Of a stretch of 64,000 bases of DNA, positions 51,691-64,000 are shown piece after piece. The stretch spans positions 7,027,842 through 7,091,841 of the forward strand of contig OY848924.1 in assembly GCA_963693285.1 (NCBI GenBank). Reading direction: 5' to 3'. The position numbers were made by a program, and so were the translations under genes. How positions within the stretch are numbered: position 1 is the first letter of the stretch; each line of letters begins with the position of its first letter. Source of the DNA: Xestospongia muta. Lineage: Eukaryota > Porifera > Demospongiae > Haplosclerida > Petrosiidae. The notes beneath the pieces are model-generated. The model ran no database searches and had not been told where the DNA came from. It saw only the letters and a list, made by a program, of their open reading frames with translations.

Positions 51691-52518
51691 AACTAGCTCA
51701 TTATAGTAAAGACTATACAGGTAATAGTTGCTGAACTATAGTTGTTAACCTAGGTTTGTTAGTGCAATATTATATTGTGCCATTATTTACAGACAAGTTA
51801 TTTGACACAGTGTTAGTTTTGGCTTTAGTACTTTTTTGTTGCTGCAATTTTACCTTAAAAATAAATATTCTTTAATCTTATATCATGTTTAAATAAAGTG
51901 AACTTTATTTTCCTCAACGAATAACATTTAAACATCCTGTGAGTCCCACAAACATAACAATACACAACATAAATAGTTTAAAAGAGTCCGATGGGACTTC
52001 TGACTGGGATTTCTCCAATGAATATTGAATATTGTTACAACTATATTATATTGCTTATAGTCTATTACAGTTATAACACTAACAGTGTTAGTTATTTAAA
52101 AAGACATGAAAATGAAGTCTCAATATGACATTTAAATGGTCAGTGTATGATAGAATTTACCAGTAGATGTAGTATAGTATGTACACACATGTATAGTACA
52201 GATTGACAAAGTAATGTTAGTTTTCCTTCAAAATAAACATTTCTAGTCTACATTTATTTCATGACATGAGTTAAATACAAAAGTTTGATCTCAAAATATA
52301 AAAATCAACTATCTGTATGGTTCACAGATAGTTGATATATAGTTATTATGATATTGACATATAGTTCAAGGGTCAACAAAAGAATTCCATTTTAAAATAA
52401 ATACTATTGCAACCATTTATGTTCTATATTAGTGATGAACTTAAATATATTATTAAATCGTGTTATAAAAATATTTAAAGATATTGTTTGTACCTTGTAA
52501 ACATAATGTCCAACTTGT
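51691..52518. other. 3' flank of copy K
   Basis: 3' UTR and spacer shared with copy M (61469-62260). No gene is seen. Confidence 0.65.
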
Positions 52519-54244
52519 CTAAATCTCCTCAATCTTTCTCTTTTTTGATTGATGATGTTCATAACGTATTTCAAAAGGATCTACCACATAACAGAACATT
52601 AGATGTTACTTAATCATCCATCCAACCATCCATACATTTATCCATCTGTCCATTAATCCATTCATCCATCTATCAATCCATTCATTAATTCATCCATTAA
52701 ACTTACCACTGGATGGGCGGGTCAAAAGACATTTATAAGAACCACCTAATTTATGATCACTTTTAATGAGAGGAGACACTTGATCTGAAGGTAAAGAGGT
52801 GTGGTCATCAGAACAAGATAAAGGAAGTTCTAAACTGTCTAATATACAACAAATCATAGTAGCACTAAAAGAGGAAGTAAACAATTAACTTATTATCTAG
52901 AAAATAATAAAATTACTTTATCATTTGTCTTGTCCATAAATGTTGGAAATGTTTAAGTACATTTCTATAAGAATCTAGAAATAATACAATGATTAGTGAG
53001 ATAATAATGATACATTATATTTAATTTAATTTAAGTACATATACACTTATATTGCCATAGCAACAGTAATAACTGAGTATCAAGTATACAATAATATTAT
53101 ACTTACATTCATCAACTTCCCATTTAATGTCTTCATATCCACAGTCATATAAAATTAAAGGATAATCTATAAAATTATTAACAGTAATAAGTTATTAAAT
53201 GTTAGATTATTAATAAGTTATTAAAACAGGTGTTAAATTACCATTACCTGATGCCATACCATATTGAGGTTTTCGAGGGCATTTTTCTACGTCTAACATA
53301 TGATCAATAACCTAATCATACAATGACACTATCTTAATGTGACTTAGAGACCTCAATGAGGATTACCTCAGGTTGTTCGAGACCACTCCCTATGAGAAAT
53401 AGGATACTGGTCATACATCGTACTTGATGCCATAAGAATGCTTGTCCAGTAATAATTAGTTCATTAAGTTGATAGGGTGAGAAAGGACTAAAGAAAAGAG
53501 AGAGTACATCAATGGTATATGTAGTGAGGTAAGAAATAACAAGTATATTAATTTTAAATCCTATTTAATCCACTATCTATTACTACCTATCATCATCCAA
53601 GGGGTTCACAGTAAAATTAAATATCCTTCTTTTAAAATTTGTAACACCGCCTGCAATATCCATCTGTGTTGGACAATGAGACGAAGATGTAGATAACATT
53701 ACACATATGAATTGAGCTTCATACTTTGCAGAAATTTCTGAAATCATGCTCTCCAACAAACTTCTTAGCAGCTGTCCTCATCAACTAATCATAAATAATT
53801 ACATTAGAATAATTATATAATTATAATATTAATAGTTTTCTACCTCTAGATTCATTGTACCAAGAGGAAAGAAATACTTGTAAACTCTCTGTACACAACT
53901 AAATCTAACCAATAAAACTGTTGTAAAGACTCATTCTATCTACTCAAACAAATGCTATTATAATTAACTATCAGTATCAAGAGACGCTCCATGAGATGGA
54001 TACAATTGAATACTGTATCAGTATTCATCTCAGTACGAAATGTATGTTCCAATACACTTCTATTATAACATGTATTAACTATAACCACACCCATACCTGG
54101 CACTGAAATCTTTTTCCACAGGTGCCCAAGCTAGTATACGAATATCGTCAGGTAGAACTCTATTTAAAATTTGCATGTATGAAATCTCAATAGATTTATC
54201 ACCTAATAAAAATTATAGTAAAAGCTAAGAGATATGAACAACAA

Positions 54245-54278
54245 AGAAAAAAAAAGAAAAAAAAAAGAAAAAAAAGGA
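54245..54278. repeat. A-rich tract in PUS3 P4 intron
   Basis: Runs of A broken by single G between the exons at 54202 and 54290. On the coding (-) strand this is a T-rich tract upstream of the acceptor. Confidence 0.7.
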
Positions 54279-54459
54279 AGAGAATTTACCACTTCTTTCT
54301 TGTGCTTTGCTCTCCTCTGTTGTTATTACTCCTGGTCCTGATAATAATAAAGCTGAACGAACATGAAGTGAAATAACCTATAATAAAGACAAGAACAGCA
54401 TCTTGCTCTATATCTGCCATGTTTATTGATCAATTAAGAATTGAGATGTATCTTTATTA

Positions 54460-54532
54460 TTAATTTGTCCATCCATCTGTCAGTATGATTGACTGTCTGT
54501 TTGTCTGTCCATCCATCCATCTGTCCATAATA
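54460..54532. repeat. CCAT/CTGT tetramer repeat in PUS3 P4 intron
   Basis: Imperfect tetramers (CCATCCATCTGTCAG, CTGTCTGTTTGTCTGTCC) between the exons ending 54377 and 54540. Confidence 0.7.
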
Positions 54533-54696
54533 TCTATACCTGTCCTAATGCAGATACTCCTTTGTCTGTCCTTCCATTTCTTGAATAATTACATTGTTGA
54601 GGATCTTCAATGAGTTTTGTCTTCAACAAACATTCAAATAGCTGACTCTATAAGAATGTATCATATTCTAAATACATGGACAGAATTGATTAAAGC

Positions 54697-56024
54697 CATT
54701 ATTAAATGAATATCTGAATATCCGTGACTTGATAATCAGGCATTAGAGTGGATACTCATGGTTGTTTACCAGTATCCAACAGATAAATACATGATGTGTG
54801 CTAAGTGAACTGAGTGTAGGAGTTGTCTAACTTGGCTGATATAATTGACAACTTCAACAATTCCTTGTAGCAAAAGACCAGGATTTACAATTGTTATATC
54901 AACCAAACTAGACAACATCTACTATCAGTTTACTTAGCACACATCATGTTATTCAGGACTTATGTAATCCAAAGAAAAGTGATGTATATTACAATTTATT
55001 AGGTAGGCTATAGCACTACCTATACTAGCTAATGTAAGTTAACTAAATAAGGAACATAAGTCTACTCCTTTTCATTGTTGCATGTAGGACAATAATGGCT
55101 TTGATAATTAAGTGTTGCAGAGTACTTGGAATGCTAGGTATTTGACAAGAATAATATTTCCAATTCACATAGAACATACAAATGGATTCTGATTTACCAT
55201 ATTTATTAGAGCTGCTCTAGATAGAATAGTATGCTTCCTGGGTTGCTAATCTATTGATTAGAAATAGACATTAAATACCTTCAAATTCAAACAATCTTAA
55301 TTAATTTACCTCTTTCAAATAATATGTCAATTCCAGTTTGTATCAGCTAGTTTTCTGGAAATACAAGGCTACTGTATACATTAATAGTTAGATTATATAC
55401 ATTCTGAACACCATACACAAAATACAACCAATAAAGATTAATACATGCTAAAACTACTTCAATGTACACATGTAAAGAAATGGTGGCTATCTGGGAGGCT
55501 ACTTCCCAGCTCTGTAAGAATCACTAGGTTTATTGTTACAGTGATCCAAAGATGAATATCTTGTGTAAGATCATAACAGTCTTAAAAGCCTTCTAATGTT
55601 ATAGTAATCACAGTTTAAATGAAATAATAATAAGACCTAAAGAAGGACAGAAAGAAGATAAAGAACTCTGTACCATCCCAGTGCTATTGCCTCCTTATAA
55701 GGTTTTACAACTTCAAAATTTGATTAGATAAGACACATTAACATGTAACATTTTGATTTCACTTGGCTCATTAACAAGGTTACAAACACTTTTATCACCA
55801 TATTGGTGGAGGAGTAGTTTCTATTCACTTAATTAATTCATCCCATATAAGGTATGCATATGTTATGGGGGTCATATTCATAGCGTGTATATAAAACTAT
55901 GCTATTATGTGGGATGAGTCTAAATTTAATAATAAAGTTAGGCAATAACATATAGCCAGTCCAGAACAGCCATTCAAAGCTATTAGTATATATAGAGTAC
56001 CATTACAAGAAACTCTTTTTCAAC
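54697..56024 (+). promoter_or_regulatory. Upstream spacer and TATA box of copy L
   Basis: Repeated 5' spacer joined abruptly to PUS3 P4 at about 54696. TATATATAG at 55987-55995 lies about 30-38 bp before the ATG. The last several hundred bases are almost identical to those before copy J (for example TTATGGGGGTCATATTCATA). Confidence 0.72.
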
Positions 56025-58019
56025 ATGAAGCTACTTCTGTTTGCAGTGGTGTTCTATTGGGCTGTTACTGTCAAAGCTCAGGACTGTACAGCTCTAGCTA
56101 ATGCTGGTAACTGTGACTTCTATACTCAGTGTGTAGAGGCAAGATTTCAATGTGGTACTAATGGATATCCTCTTGTCTATGGTAACAGATACTGTCGTCA
56201 ATTTGGAGATAAGAGAAGCTGTTTTACATCTGCAGTAAGTAATTAAGCATTCTTCTTCTAGAAATTACCTATTTTAATTATCTACATTGTATAGGGTCAA
56301 ACTTGGATTGATAATGTAAGAATTTGTCTTATGAGGGCTATTCTGAACAGTAATGTCTACAACTCAAATGGAACGTGCAGTGAATTACAGGCAGTGGCAT
56401 TTGACAGTCATCCATCTTGCTATACTGATAATGGATTCTGTACTGACATTCTTCTGAGTGCTACCAACTTATACTGTCTGGCTGTTGAAGTCTATCAATG
56501 GAGTGATTTCTTCAACAAACTAGCAATTCAACAAGTACACTAAATTAAAATGTATTCAAAGATACTTCCTATATTATTGCTTCCCTATAGGTTTATGACA
56601 CAGCAACTACATGTACCAAGCAGGCAGCTGATAGTTTCTTGTCTTTTGTGGATGGTTGGATATCAAATGCTGTAGAACTTGTCACACGTGAATTCCTTCA
56701 AACTTTGAAAGAGCTACTTGGAGGTTAGCATGTATGCACAGTACAAATGGTAATTTTTACAATCATGTACACATCTATTTTACATAGATTGCAAATCTGG
56801 TCTTGATATTATCTTTGTGTTGGATGCTTCTGGAAGTATTGGTAGTTCAAACTTTGTAACAATGAAGAATTTTGTTAAAAATGTCATTTCCAACTTTGAA
56901 ATTGGGGCTGACAAAACAAGAGTTGGAGTTATAAGATTTGCAAGTTCAGCTTCTATTGTGATTCCACTTGGTTCAATTAACAATGCCACAGTCTTGAACA
57001 CTTCTATTAGCAATATTTTCTACACTGAAGGTAACACATATACAAATTTAGCTTTAAATCTTCTACACACTGCATTCAATAATTCTCGTACAAGTGAAGG
57101 AATCCCTCGAGTAGCTATAGTTTTTACTGATGGTCAATCCAATTCACCAAGTTCAACTGCTCAAGCTGCGCAGTTAGTTCATGATACTGGTATAGTAGTA
57201 TACTCATTTGGTATTGGAAGTGGTATTGACACTAATGAACTCAATACTATAGCTTCTAGTACAAGAAACATTTTTCTTATTTCAAACTTTTCTCCTGCTC
57301 AATTTGCTGCCAAACTGCTCCCACTACAAACATCAGCTTGTACAAGTAAGTATATTACATTTTATTAATAGAATGAACTTTGTATGTTCTCTATCTCAAA
57401 TAGCTCCAGCCATTGCTTCTATAAGTGATCCATTGAAGACAAGTCTTAGCATGGATGAATTTCTTTTGCTTCAGTATCCCTTCCCTGATGAAGGCATTAC
57501 ATTAAAAATTGATGTTACTATAGGACAAGTACAGGTCCGAGGATCATTCACAATACGAAACCCTACTTCTTTAACAGCTGATTTCTCCATTCAAAGTACA
57601 AGTACTGGAATAGATTACTTTATAAGTCCTGACTTATACCAATCATCTACTGGTGGCATGCAAACAAGTCGTCGACGTCGTCAAACTGGTTCACCATTAA
57701 ACACAACAGCTAATGTTTTTCTATCCATTGAGGGTCTAGACACAAATAATACATTCTCTCTTAATACAACATTTGGAGATACAGCTCCACCAACTATGAC
57801 ATCGACTACACCAATATCAACAGCCATGCCAACATCTACTCCTAGTGCAGGTAAACACCAAAATAAAAGCATATACTATAAGATATACCACTAGTACAAT
57901 ATCATTACCTATATAATAATTACAACATTGCTCTATCTATATTTACAGCACTAGGACTGAAAACGGCCTACCTACCACTATTGACCCTGGTGGTTGTGCT
58001 CTTTACTGTGCTGCTATGA
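56025..58019 (+). CDS. Stanniocalcin-like/vWA GPI-anchored protein, copy L (chimeric)
   Basis: Exons 56025-56234, 56295-56534, 56591-56723, 56788-57345, 57404-57850 and 57949-58019 give 552 aa. Exons 1-2 differ from copy J by one visible residue (N-K-L-A for N-K-Q-A). The vWA domain is H-like (G-N-T-Y-T-N) with an intact metal site, and the exon 3/4 junction codes Asp instead of Gly (D-C-K-S-G). Exon 5 begins J/K-like, has S-R-R-R-R-Q, and then switches at about 57690 to the B/G type (S-P-L-N-T-T-A-N-V-F-L-S-I-E). The Thr/Pro stalk, the tail (L-G-L-K-T-A-Y-L-P-L-L) and the 3' flank are also B/G type. Confidence 0.9.
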
Positions 58020-59020
58020 AGACAGAATACTTAAGGCCTCCTCTCCAATATTATTGTAATTATAAACTGTAATAGTTGCATTATAGTTTACTATATGATT
58101 GTGTTAGACATTTAGCAGAAGTCTTTATGTCCGTATTTTAACAATGTGCATATATTGGTTAGTAATATAACACACAATAAGTATTAACTTCTATTTTTGT
58201 AGGATGACTAGCATATTTTGTCTTGTTGTTGCATATTTATACCAAATTATGTTTATTTTTGTTATAATCATATGAGAGGAGTTTGTTATCAAAAAAACAA
58301 TTGTTTTTAATAATTTAAAAAAAAAATTAATATTATATTGATAGTCAGCATGTATAAAAGCTAACACAATAATTGTTAATAGGAGGTATACGTTAGTATA
58401 TAATTTATTCATATGATTATTGCATGTATAAATATTGACCACATAAATGAACACAGTCATTAGTTATCATGCACTGTACATACAATGAGAGAGTGAAACA
58501 GTTATAATGAATATTATTTAATTGTTTAAATGAAACACTTCTTAGTTGATTTCCTTATTTCAATATAAAGACTTCAAGCAATTAAGAGCTCACCTGGAAG
58601 TAAAAAAGCTATATACTTCCTGTTTGTTTCCTTATTACACTTGATTTAATTAAAATGATAAAATAAATATAAAGAGCCATGACAAAAAATAAGTAACTTA
58701 TAAGGTTATGTTTGAATCCATTTTTCAAGTTTGTGATTGCTATCATTTCTTATATACCTGTAAAGAATTCATGTATATAATGACAAGAAAGTTCTGTTAC
58801 CAGGTAATAAAAAGTAAAGAGATAGATAAAACAAACAGATACCAGAAGTGATCAATACTATATTATTGTAATGTGAACATTAGTATTTCAATATATATAA
58901 GTGAAGTATTGAAGTCTAGTATTACTGTAGTACATAGTTTTTTAGACTAGTGGTAGGTCTCACACTTGATATTGATATTATAGTTCACAAGCTAATTGCA
59001 TATGGTTCATTAACTTTGAT
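58020..59020. other. 3' flank of copy L and spacer
   Basis: Positions 58020-58510 match the flank after copy G. The rest is AT-rich with no gene seen. There is no PUS3 remnant between L and M. Confidence 0.65.
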
Positions 59021-59205
59021 TCAATATAAAACCCAACCTCTTTTGACCTATGATTTTTTACTAATATTGGAATAGATTATTATGTCAGTACCAATTTGTA
59101 TATTAGTCCTCTGTAAATATGACACTATAAATATACATAGTTGGACCACAGAACAATATTACATTCTCTCAGAGAATACCACACATAGAAATACAACTAA
59201 TAAAA
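59020..59205 (+). pseudogene. Relic of vWA-family exon 5
   Basis: Degenerate match to exon 5 (A-A-A-A-C-C-C-A-A-C-C-T-C, then TATTGGAATAGATTATTATGTC, then ACATTCTCTC and AATACAACTAATAAAAG), with deletions and stops. It suggests another dead copy between L and M. Confidence 0.55.
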
Positions 59206-59570
59206 GTCATTACATCCTTCTTACTTTTAATTAAAATATTGATTTTCCATATATTCAATTGATATCATTAAAGAAATATTTAAGAAATAAATGAGTATGC
59301 ATTTCTAATCTCTTTAAGTGTATGTAATATTTTATAATCATATAATATTATCCTATACAGAACCATTGGTAATAGAATTTGAACTTTAACTTTGCACACA
59401 CATACAAGTTAACAATAATCATACTGTGCACCTGCAGCATGCATGGGGTGACTCTGAGTTAGTTTTAAATTACATGTATATGAATATAGTTTGGTATTAA
59501 CACAAGATAAGTCAGAGCACTGACCAAGCCACTATACAAGACTATTCTATAGCTTATTATTTTTTTGATT
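59206..59570. other. 5' flank of copy M
   Basis: Unlike the upstream regions of the other copies; no TATATATAG promoter block is seen. AT-rich, with CTATAGCTTATTATTTTTTTG directly before the ATG. Confidence 0.5.
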
Positions 59571-61468
59571 ATGAAGCTACTACTGTTTGCAGTGGTGTTC
59601 TATTGGGCTGTTACTGTCAAAGCTCAGGACTGTACAGCTCTAGCTAATGCTGGTAACTGTGACTTTTACACTCAATGTGTAGAGGCAAGATTTAAATGTG
59701 GTGCCAATGGATATCCTCTTGCTTATGGTAACAGATACTGTCGTCAATTTGGAGATAAGAAAAGCTGTTTTACATCTGCAGTAAGTTATTTTAATCATTA
59801 ATTCTTCTAGAAATTATCTATTTTTGTATAGGGTCAAACTTGGATTGACAATGTAAGAATTTGTCTTATGAGGGCTATCCTGAACAGCAATGTCTACAAC
59901 TCAAATGGAACATGCAATGAATTACAGACAGTGGCATTTGACAGCCATCCATCTTGTTATACTGATAACGGATTCTGTAATGATATTCTTCTGAGTATCA
60001 CCAACTTGTACTGTCTGGCTGTTGAAGTATATCGATGGAGTGATTTCCTCAACAAACAAGCAATTCAACAAGTATACTAAAGTAAAATGCATTCAAAGAT
60101 AGTTTTATATTATTGCTTCCCTATAGGTTTATGAAACAGCAACTACATGTACCAAGCAGACAGCTGATAGTTTCTTGTCTTTTGTGGATGGTTGGATATC
60201 AAATGCTGTACAACTTGTTACTCGTGAACTCCTTCAAACATTGAAAGAGCTTCTCGGAGGTACAATTGTGTATGCATTTGTTTGATATTAGTGTAAATAT
60301 ATAGGTTGTAAATCTGGCCTTGATATTATTTTCGTATTGGATGCTTCTGGAAGTGTTGGGTTTACCAACTTTGTAACAATGAAGAACTTTGTTAATAACA
60401 TCATTTCCAACTTTGAAATTGGGGCTGATAAAACACGTGTTGGAGTTATAAGATTTTCAGATTCAGCTTCTGTTGTGATTCCACTTGGTTCAATTAACAA
60501 TGCCACTGTCTTGAACTCTTCTATTAGCAGTATTTTCTATAGTAGAGGTTACACATATACAAATTTAGCTTTAAATCTTCTACATACAGCATTCAATAAT
60601 GCTCGTACAAGTCAAGGAATTCCTCGAGTAGCTATAGTTTTTACTGATGGTCAATCTACATTACCAATCGCAACTGCTCAAGCTGCACAGTTAGTTCATG
60701 ATGCTGGTATTGTAGTGTACTCATTTGGTATTGGAAGTGGTATTGACACTACTGAACTCGATACTATAGCTTCTAGTACAAGAAACGTTTTTCTCATTTC
60801 AAGCTTTTCTCCCACTCAATTTGCTGCCAAACTGCTTCCACTACAAACATCAGCTTGTACAAGTAAGTATATTACATTTTATTAATAGAATGAACTTTGT
60901 ATGTCAACTATCTCAAACAGCTCCAGCCATTGCTTCTATAAGTGATCCATTGAAGACAAGTCTTAGCATGGATGAATCTCGTTTACTCCAGTATCCCTTC
61001 CCTGATGAAGGCATTACATTAAAAGTTGATATTACTATAGGACAAGTACAGGTCCGAGGATCATTCACAATACGAAACCCTACTTCGTTAACAGCTGATT
61101 TCACCATTCAAAGTACAAGTACTGGAATAGATTACTTTATAAGTCCTGACTTATATCAGTCATCTACTGGTGGTATACAAACAAGTCGTCGACGTCGTCA
61201 AACTGGTTCACTGTCCAACACTACAGCTAATGTCTACTTGTCTATTGTGGGCCTACTTAGTAACAACACATTCTCTCTAAATACAACATATGGAGATACA
61301 ACTAGTGCAGGTAGAACACATAAATGTATAACAAAGTAGTTTTTTAAATGTCTTATTCTAGTCAAATTCAAACTCTTATTCATTTTTATAGCTTTAGGAA
61401 TGAAGACAATCTATCACATTCCACTCATTGCTGTTTTCTTCACCTTGCTAGTTACATTATTGCAATGA
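59571..61468 (+). CDS. Stanniocalcin-like/vWA GPI-anchored protein, copy M
   Basis: Exons 59571-59780, 59832-60071, 60127-60259, 60305-60862, 60921-61310 and 61392-61468 give 535 aa. The ATG at 59571 aligns with the family start. In the cysteine-rich domain F-K-C-G replaces F-Q-C-G, keeping the cysteine. The vWA domain shares V-G-F-T-N-F with K and has the G-Y-T-Y-T-N loop; metal-site residues are intact. Exon 5 has S-R-R-R-R-Q and a single Y-G-D-T-T unit. The tail is L-G-M-K-T-I-Y-H-I-P-L-I-A-V-F-F-T-L-L. AATAAA lies at 61653-61658. Its promoter type differs from all the others, so its expression may differ. Confidence 0.89.
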
Positions 61469-62267
61469 AACTAGCTCAGTATACTGAAAATGCTGCTGCC
61501 AATAGTTACCAAATAGTTTGTTGAACTATATAGTTGTTAACCTAGGTTTGTTAGTACAATATTATATTGTGTTATTATATATAGTCAAGTTATTTGACAC
61601 AGTATTAGTTTTGGCTTTAGTACTTTATTGTTGCTGCATATTTTACCTTAAAAATAAATATTTTTAACCTTATATCATGTTTACACAAAGTGAACTTAGC
61701 TTTATTTTCACTCCATGAATAATATTTAAACATCCTTTGAGTCCCACGAACATAATAATACATAACATGAATACTTTAAAAGAGTCCAATGAGATTTCTC
61801 TAATGAATATTGAATATTATTATAACTATATCATATTTCTTATAGTCTATTACTAACAGTGTTAGTCTTTTAAGAAGATTTGAAAAATTAAGTCTCAATA
61901 TGACATTTTAACGGTCTGTGTATGATAAAATTTACCAGCAGATATTGTATAGTATGTACACACATATAGTACAGATTGACAAAATAATGTTAGCTTTCCA
62001 TCAAAATAAATGTTTCTCCTCTACATGTATTCATGATATGAGTTATAATACAATAGTTTGATCTCAAAATATGAATATCAACTATTTGTATGGTTCATAG
62101 GCACAATGATATTGACATATAGTTTAAGGGTCAACAAAAGAATTCCTATTTTAAAATAAATACTATTTAAGTTCTATGTTACTGATGAACTTAAATATAT
62201 TATTAAATGGTATTATAAAATATTTAAAGATATTGTTTGTACCTTGTAAACATAATGTTCAACTTGT
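61469..62267. other. 3' flank of copy M
   Basis: 3' UTR and repeated spacer as after copy K. No gene is seen. Confidence 0.65.
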
Positions 62268-63420
62268 CTAAATGTCCTCAATCTTTCTCTTTTTTGATTG
62301 ATGATGTTCATAACGTATTTCAAAAGGAATGTATTTCAAAAGGATCTACTACATAGTAGAACATTAAATGTTTTTCATTCATCAATTTACCCATCCATCC
62401 AACCATCCATACATTTATCCATCTGTCCATTAATCCATTCATCCATCTATCAATCCATTCATTAATCATCCATCAAACTTACCACTGGATGGGCGGGTCA
62501 AAAGACATTTATAAGAGCCACCTAATTTATGATCACTTTTAATGAGAGGAGACACTTGGTCCGAAGGTAAAGAGGTGTGGTCATCAGAACAAGATAAAGG
62601 AAGTTCTAAACTGTCTAACATACAATGAATCATAGTAGCACTAAAAGAGGAAGTAAACAATTAACTTAATATCTAGAAAATAATAAAATTACTTTATCAT
62701 TTGTCTTGTCCATAACTGTTGGAAATGTTTAAGTACATTTCTATAAGAATCTAGAAATAATACAATGATTAGTGACATAATAATGATCCATTATATTTTA
62801 ATTTAATTTAAGTACATATACACTTATATTGTCATAGCAACAGTAATAACTGAGTATCAGTATGCAATAATATTATACTTACATTCATCAACTTCCCATT
62901 TAATGTCTTCATATCCACAGTCATATAAAATTAAAGGATAATCTATAAAATTATTAACAGTAATAAGTTATTAAATGCTAGATTATTAATAAGTTATTAA
63001 ACAGGTGTTCAATTATAATTACCTGATGCCATACCATATTGAGGTTTTCGAGGACATTTTTCTACATCTAACATATGATCAATAACCTAATGATACAATG
63101 ACACTATCATAATGTGACTTAGAGACCTCAATGGATATTACCTCTGGTTGTTCGAGACCACTCCCTATGAGAAATAGGATACTGGTCATACATCGTACTT
63201 GATGCCATAAGAATGCCTGTCCAGTAATAGTTAGTTCATTAAGTTGATAGGGTGAGAGAGGACTAAAGAAAAGAGAGAGTATATCAATGGTATATGTAGT
63301 GAGGTAAGAAATAACAAGTACATTAATTTTGATCTATTTTTCATCCATTTTTCTTTTCATCATCCAAGGGGTTCACAATAAAATTGAACATTCTCCTTTT
63401 AAAATTTATTAACAATACAA
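62268..63420 (-). pseudogene. PUS3: PUS3-type remnant P5
   Basis: - strand exons: partial 63420-63355, 63262-63142 (T-G-Q-A-F-L-W-H-Q-V-R-C-M), 63086-63023, 62942-62883, 62750-62693, 62640-62483 and the last exon from 62345 to a stop at 62268-62270. A duplication of about 16 bp (GTATTTCAAAAGGA twice, 62318-62345) puts a stop early in the last exon. The remnant breaks at the same point as P3, in the M-D-I-A-G-G exon, so P3 and P5 probably share one truncation event. Confidence 0.85.
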
Positions 63421-64000
63421 ATGGCTTAATTCAACAAATATGATAGTTTGCTGAATCTTTTGAAATCATGTACTCACACAACTTCTTAACAGACAAATAT
63501 ATAATATAATGTAGTTTTATACTTCTAAACTCTTTGTACACAATTAATTTTAAAACAAATGAATGAATTGAAAAGACTTATCCCTAAATACTATGACTAA
63601 AACAACTGTCATCACAAAACAATTACAATATTTATCAGAATATACGAGATGGAAATTCATGGATGATCATAAGTATTCACGTCATGAATACTGATTGTAT
63701 TCAGATTATGAGGGATGATCCATGCCTAAATTAAACAATACTCATTAATCTAAGTACTGTTCGTAGAGCCCACCCTAATATTAAAACCTAGAGCGTGGTA
63801 TTAAGTATGCATTCTACTCAATTATGGCACTAATTACCTCGAATATCATAAACTCCTAAATCAAATGAACATCTGAATATCCATGACTTGATACTCAGGC
63901 ATGAGAGTGAATACTCATGGTTGTTTACCAGTATCCAACAGATAGATAATATATGTGCTATGTAAACTGACTGTAGGAGTTGTCTAACTTGGTTGATAAT
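63421..64000. repeat. Repeated spacer (foldback right half and 5' spacer), continues past the window
   Basis: Matches 46700-47410 and 48380-48740. By analogy with J-K and K-L, another vWA copy could follow within about 1-2 kb beyond the window. Confidence 0.7.

Larger units (their letters stand above)
52519..54647 (-). pseudogene. PUS3: PUS3-type synthase P4: 12 in-frame exons, 5' end missing
   Basis: - strand exons 54647-54540, 54377-54290, 54202-54097, 53898-53844, 53784-53725, 53663-53587, 53487-53367, 53311-53248, 53166-53107, 52974-52917, 52864-52707 and 52580-52519 total 1017 bp. They join without a stop to 338 codons plus TAG. The sequence includes the catalytic Asp motif [46 protein letters not shown] and L-Y-D-C-G-Y-E-D-I-K-W, matching PUS3 throughout. 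The first two exons (80 codons in P1) and the start are absent: homology to P1 ends at about 54696, where vWA-gene 5' spacer begins. No in-frame ATG or promoter is evident upstream. It is probably a recent 5'-truncated duplicate, unless a new first exon is used. Confidence 0.85.

Overview
The window is eukaryotic, AT-rich and densely packed, with short GT-AG introns (mostly 45-120 bp). A sorting-nexin SNX25 gene, a cathepsin L-like pseudogene and a stanniocalcin-like/von Willebrand A (vWA) gene family point to an animal. The compact layout suggests an early-branching one such as a demosponge, but that is an inference and no marker in the window fixes the species.

Layout. 1-2819 (+) is the 3' part of an SNX25-type gene. 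From about 4 kb to the end lies a tandem + strand family of six-exon genes, called copies A-M here. Nine have open, splice-consistent frames (B 7357-9365, C 15593-17470, E 20030-21920, G 27761-29910, H 33890-36191, J 42937-44881, K 49737-51690, L 56025-58019, M 59571-61468). Four are broken (A 4068-5080, D 18362-19440, F 24286-24765, I 38456-40742), and small exon relics occur elsewhere. The encoded proteins are 520-564 aa: a signal peptide; a cysteine-rich domain whose cysteine order resembles stanniocalcin (exons 1-3); a vWA domain with an intact metal-ion-dependent adhesion site (MIDAS, exon 4); a beta-rich domain, sometimes a polybasic R-R-R-R site, and a Thr/Asn-rich stalk (exon 5); and a C-terminal hydrophobic tail like a GPI-anchor signal (exon 6). 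They look like secreted or cell-surface adhesion or recognition proteins.

Between the genes, on the - strand, are five partial copies (P1-P5) of a tRNA pseudouridine synthase gene of the PUS3/DEG1 type. None is complete. P4 (52519-54647) keeps twelve in-frame exons but lacks the first two; P1 (10582-12932) keeps the first three but is interrupted and frameshifted. From about 33.9 kb the repeating unit is: vWA gene (+), 3' spacer, PUS3 remnant (-), 5' spacer. This implies that the whole unit was duplicated several times.

Mobile and repeated DNA includes a 1.26-kb element with perfect 39-bp terminal inverted repeats inserted between the TATA box and ATG of copy B; a 1.19-kb TA-flanked insertion with two empty-site copies in the same window; a foldback element repeated in the spacers; and several micro- and minisatellites. 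An apparently intronless cathepsin L-like pseudogene lies at 13192-14061. The copies also show exon-scale mosaicism, different promoter types and different tail exons, consistent with birth-and-death evolution plus unequal crossing-over or gene conversion.
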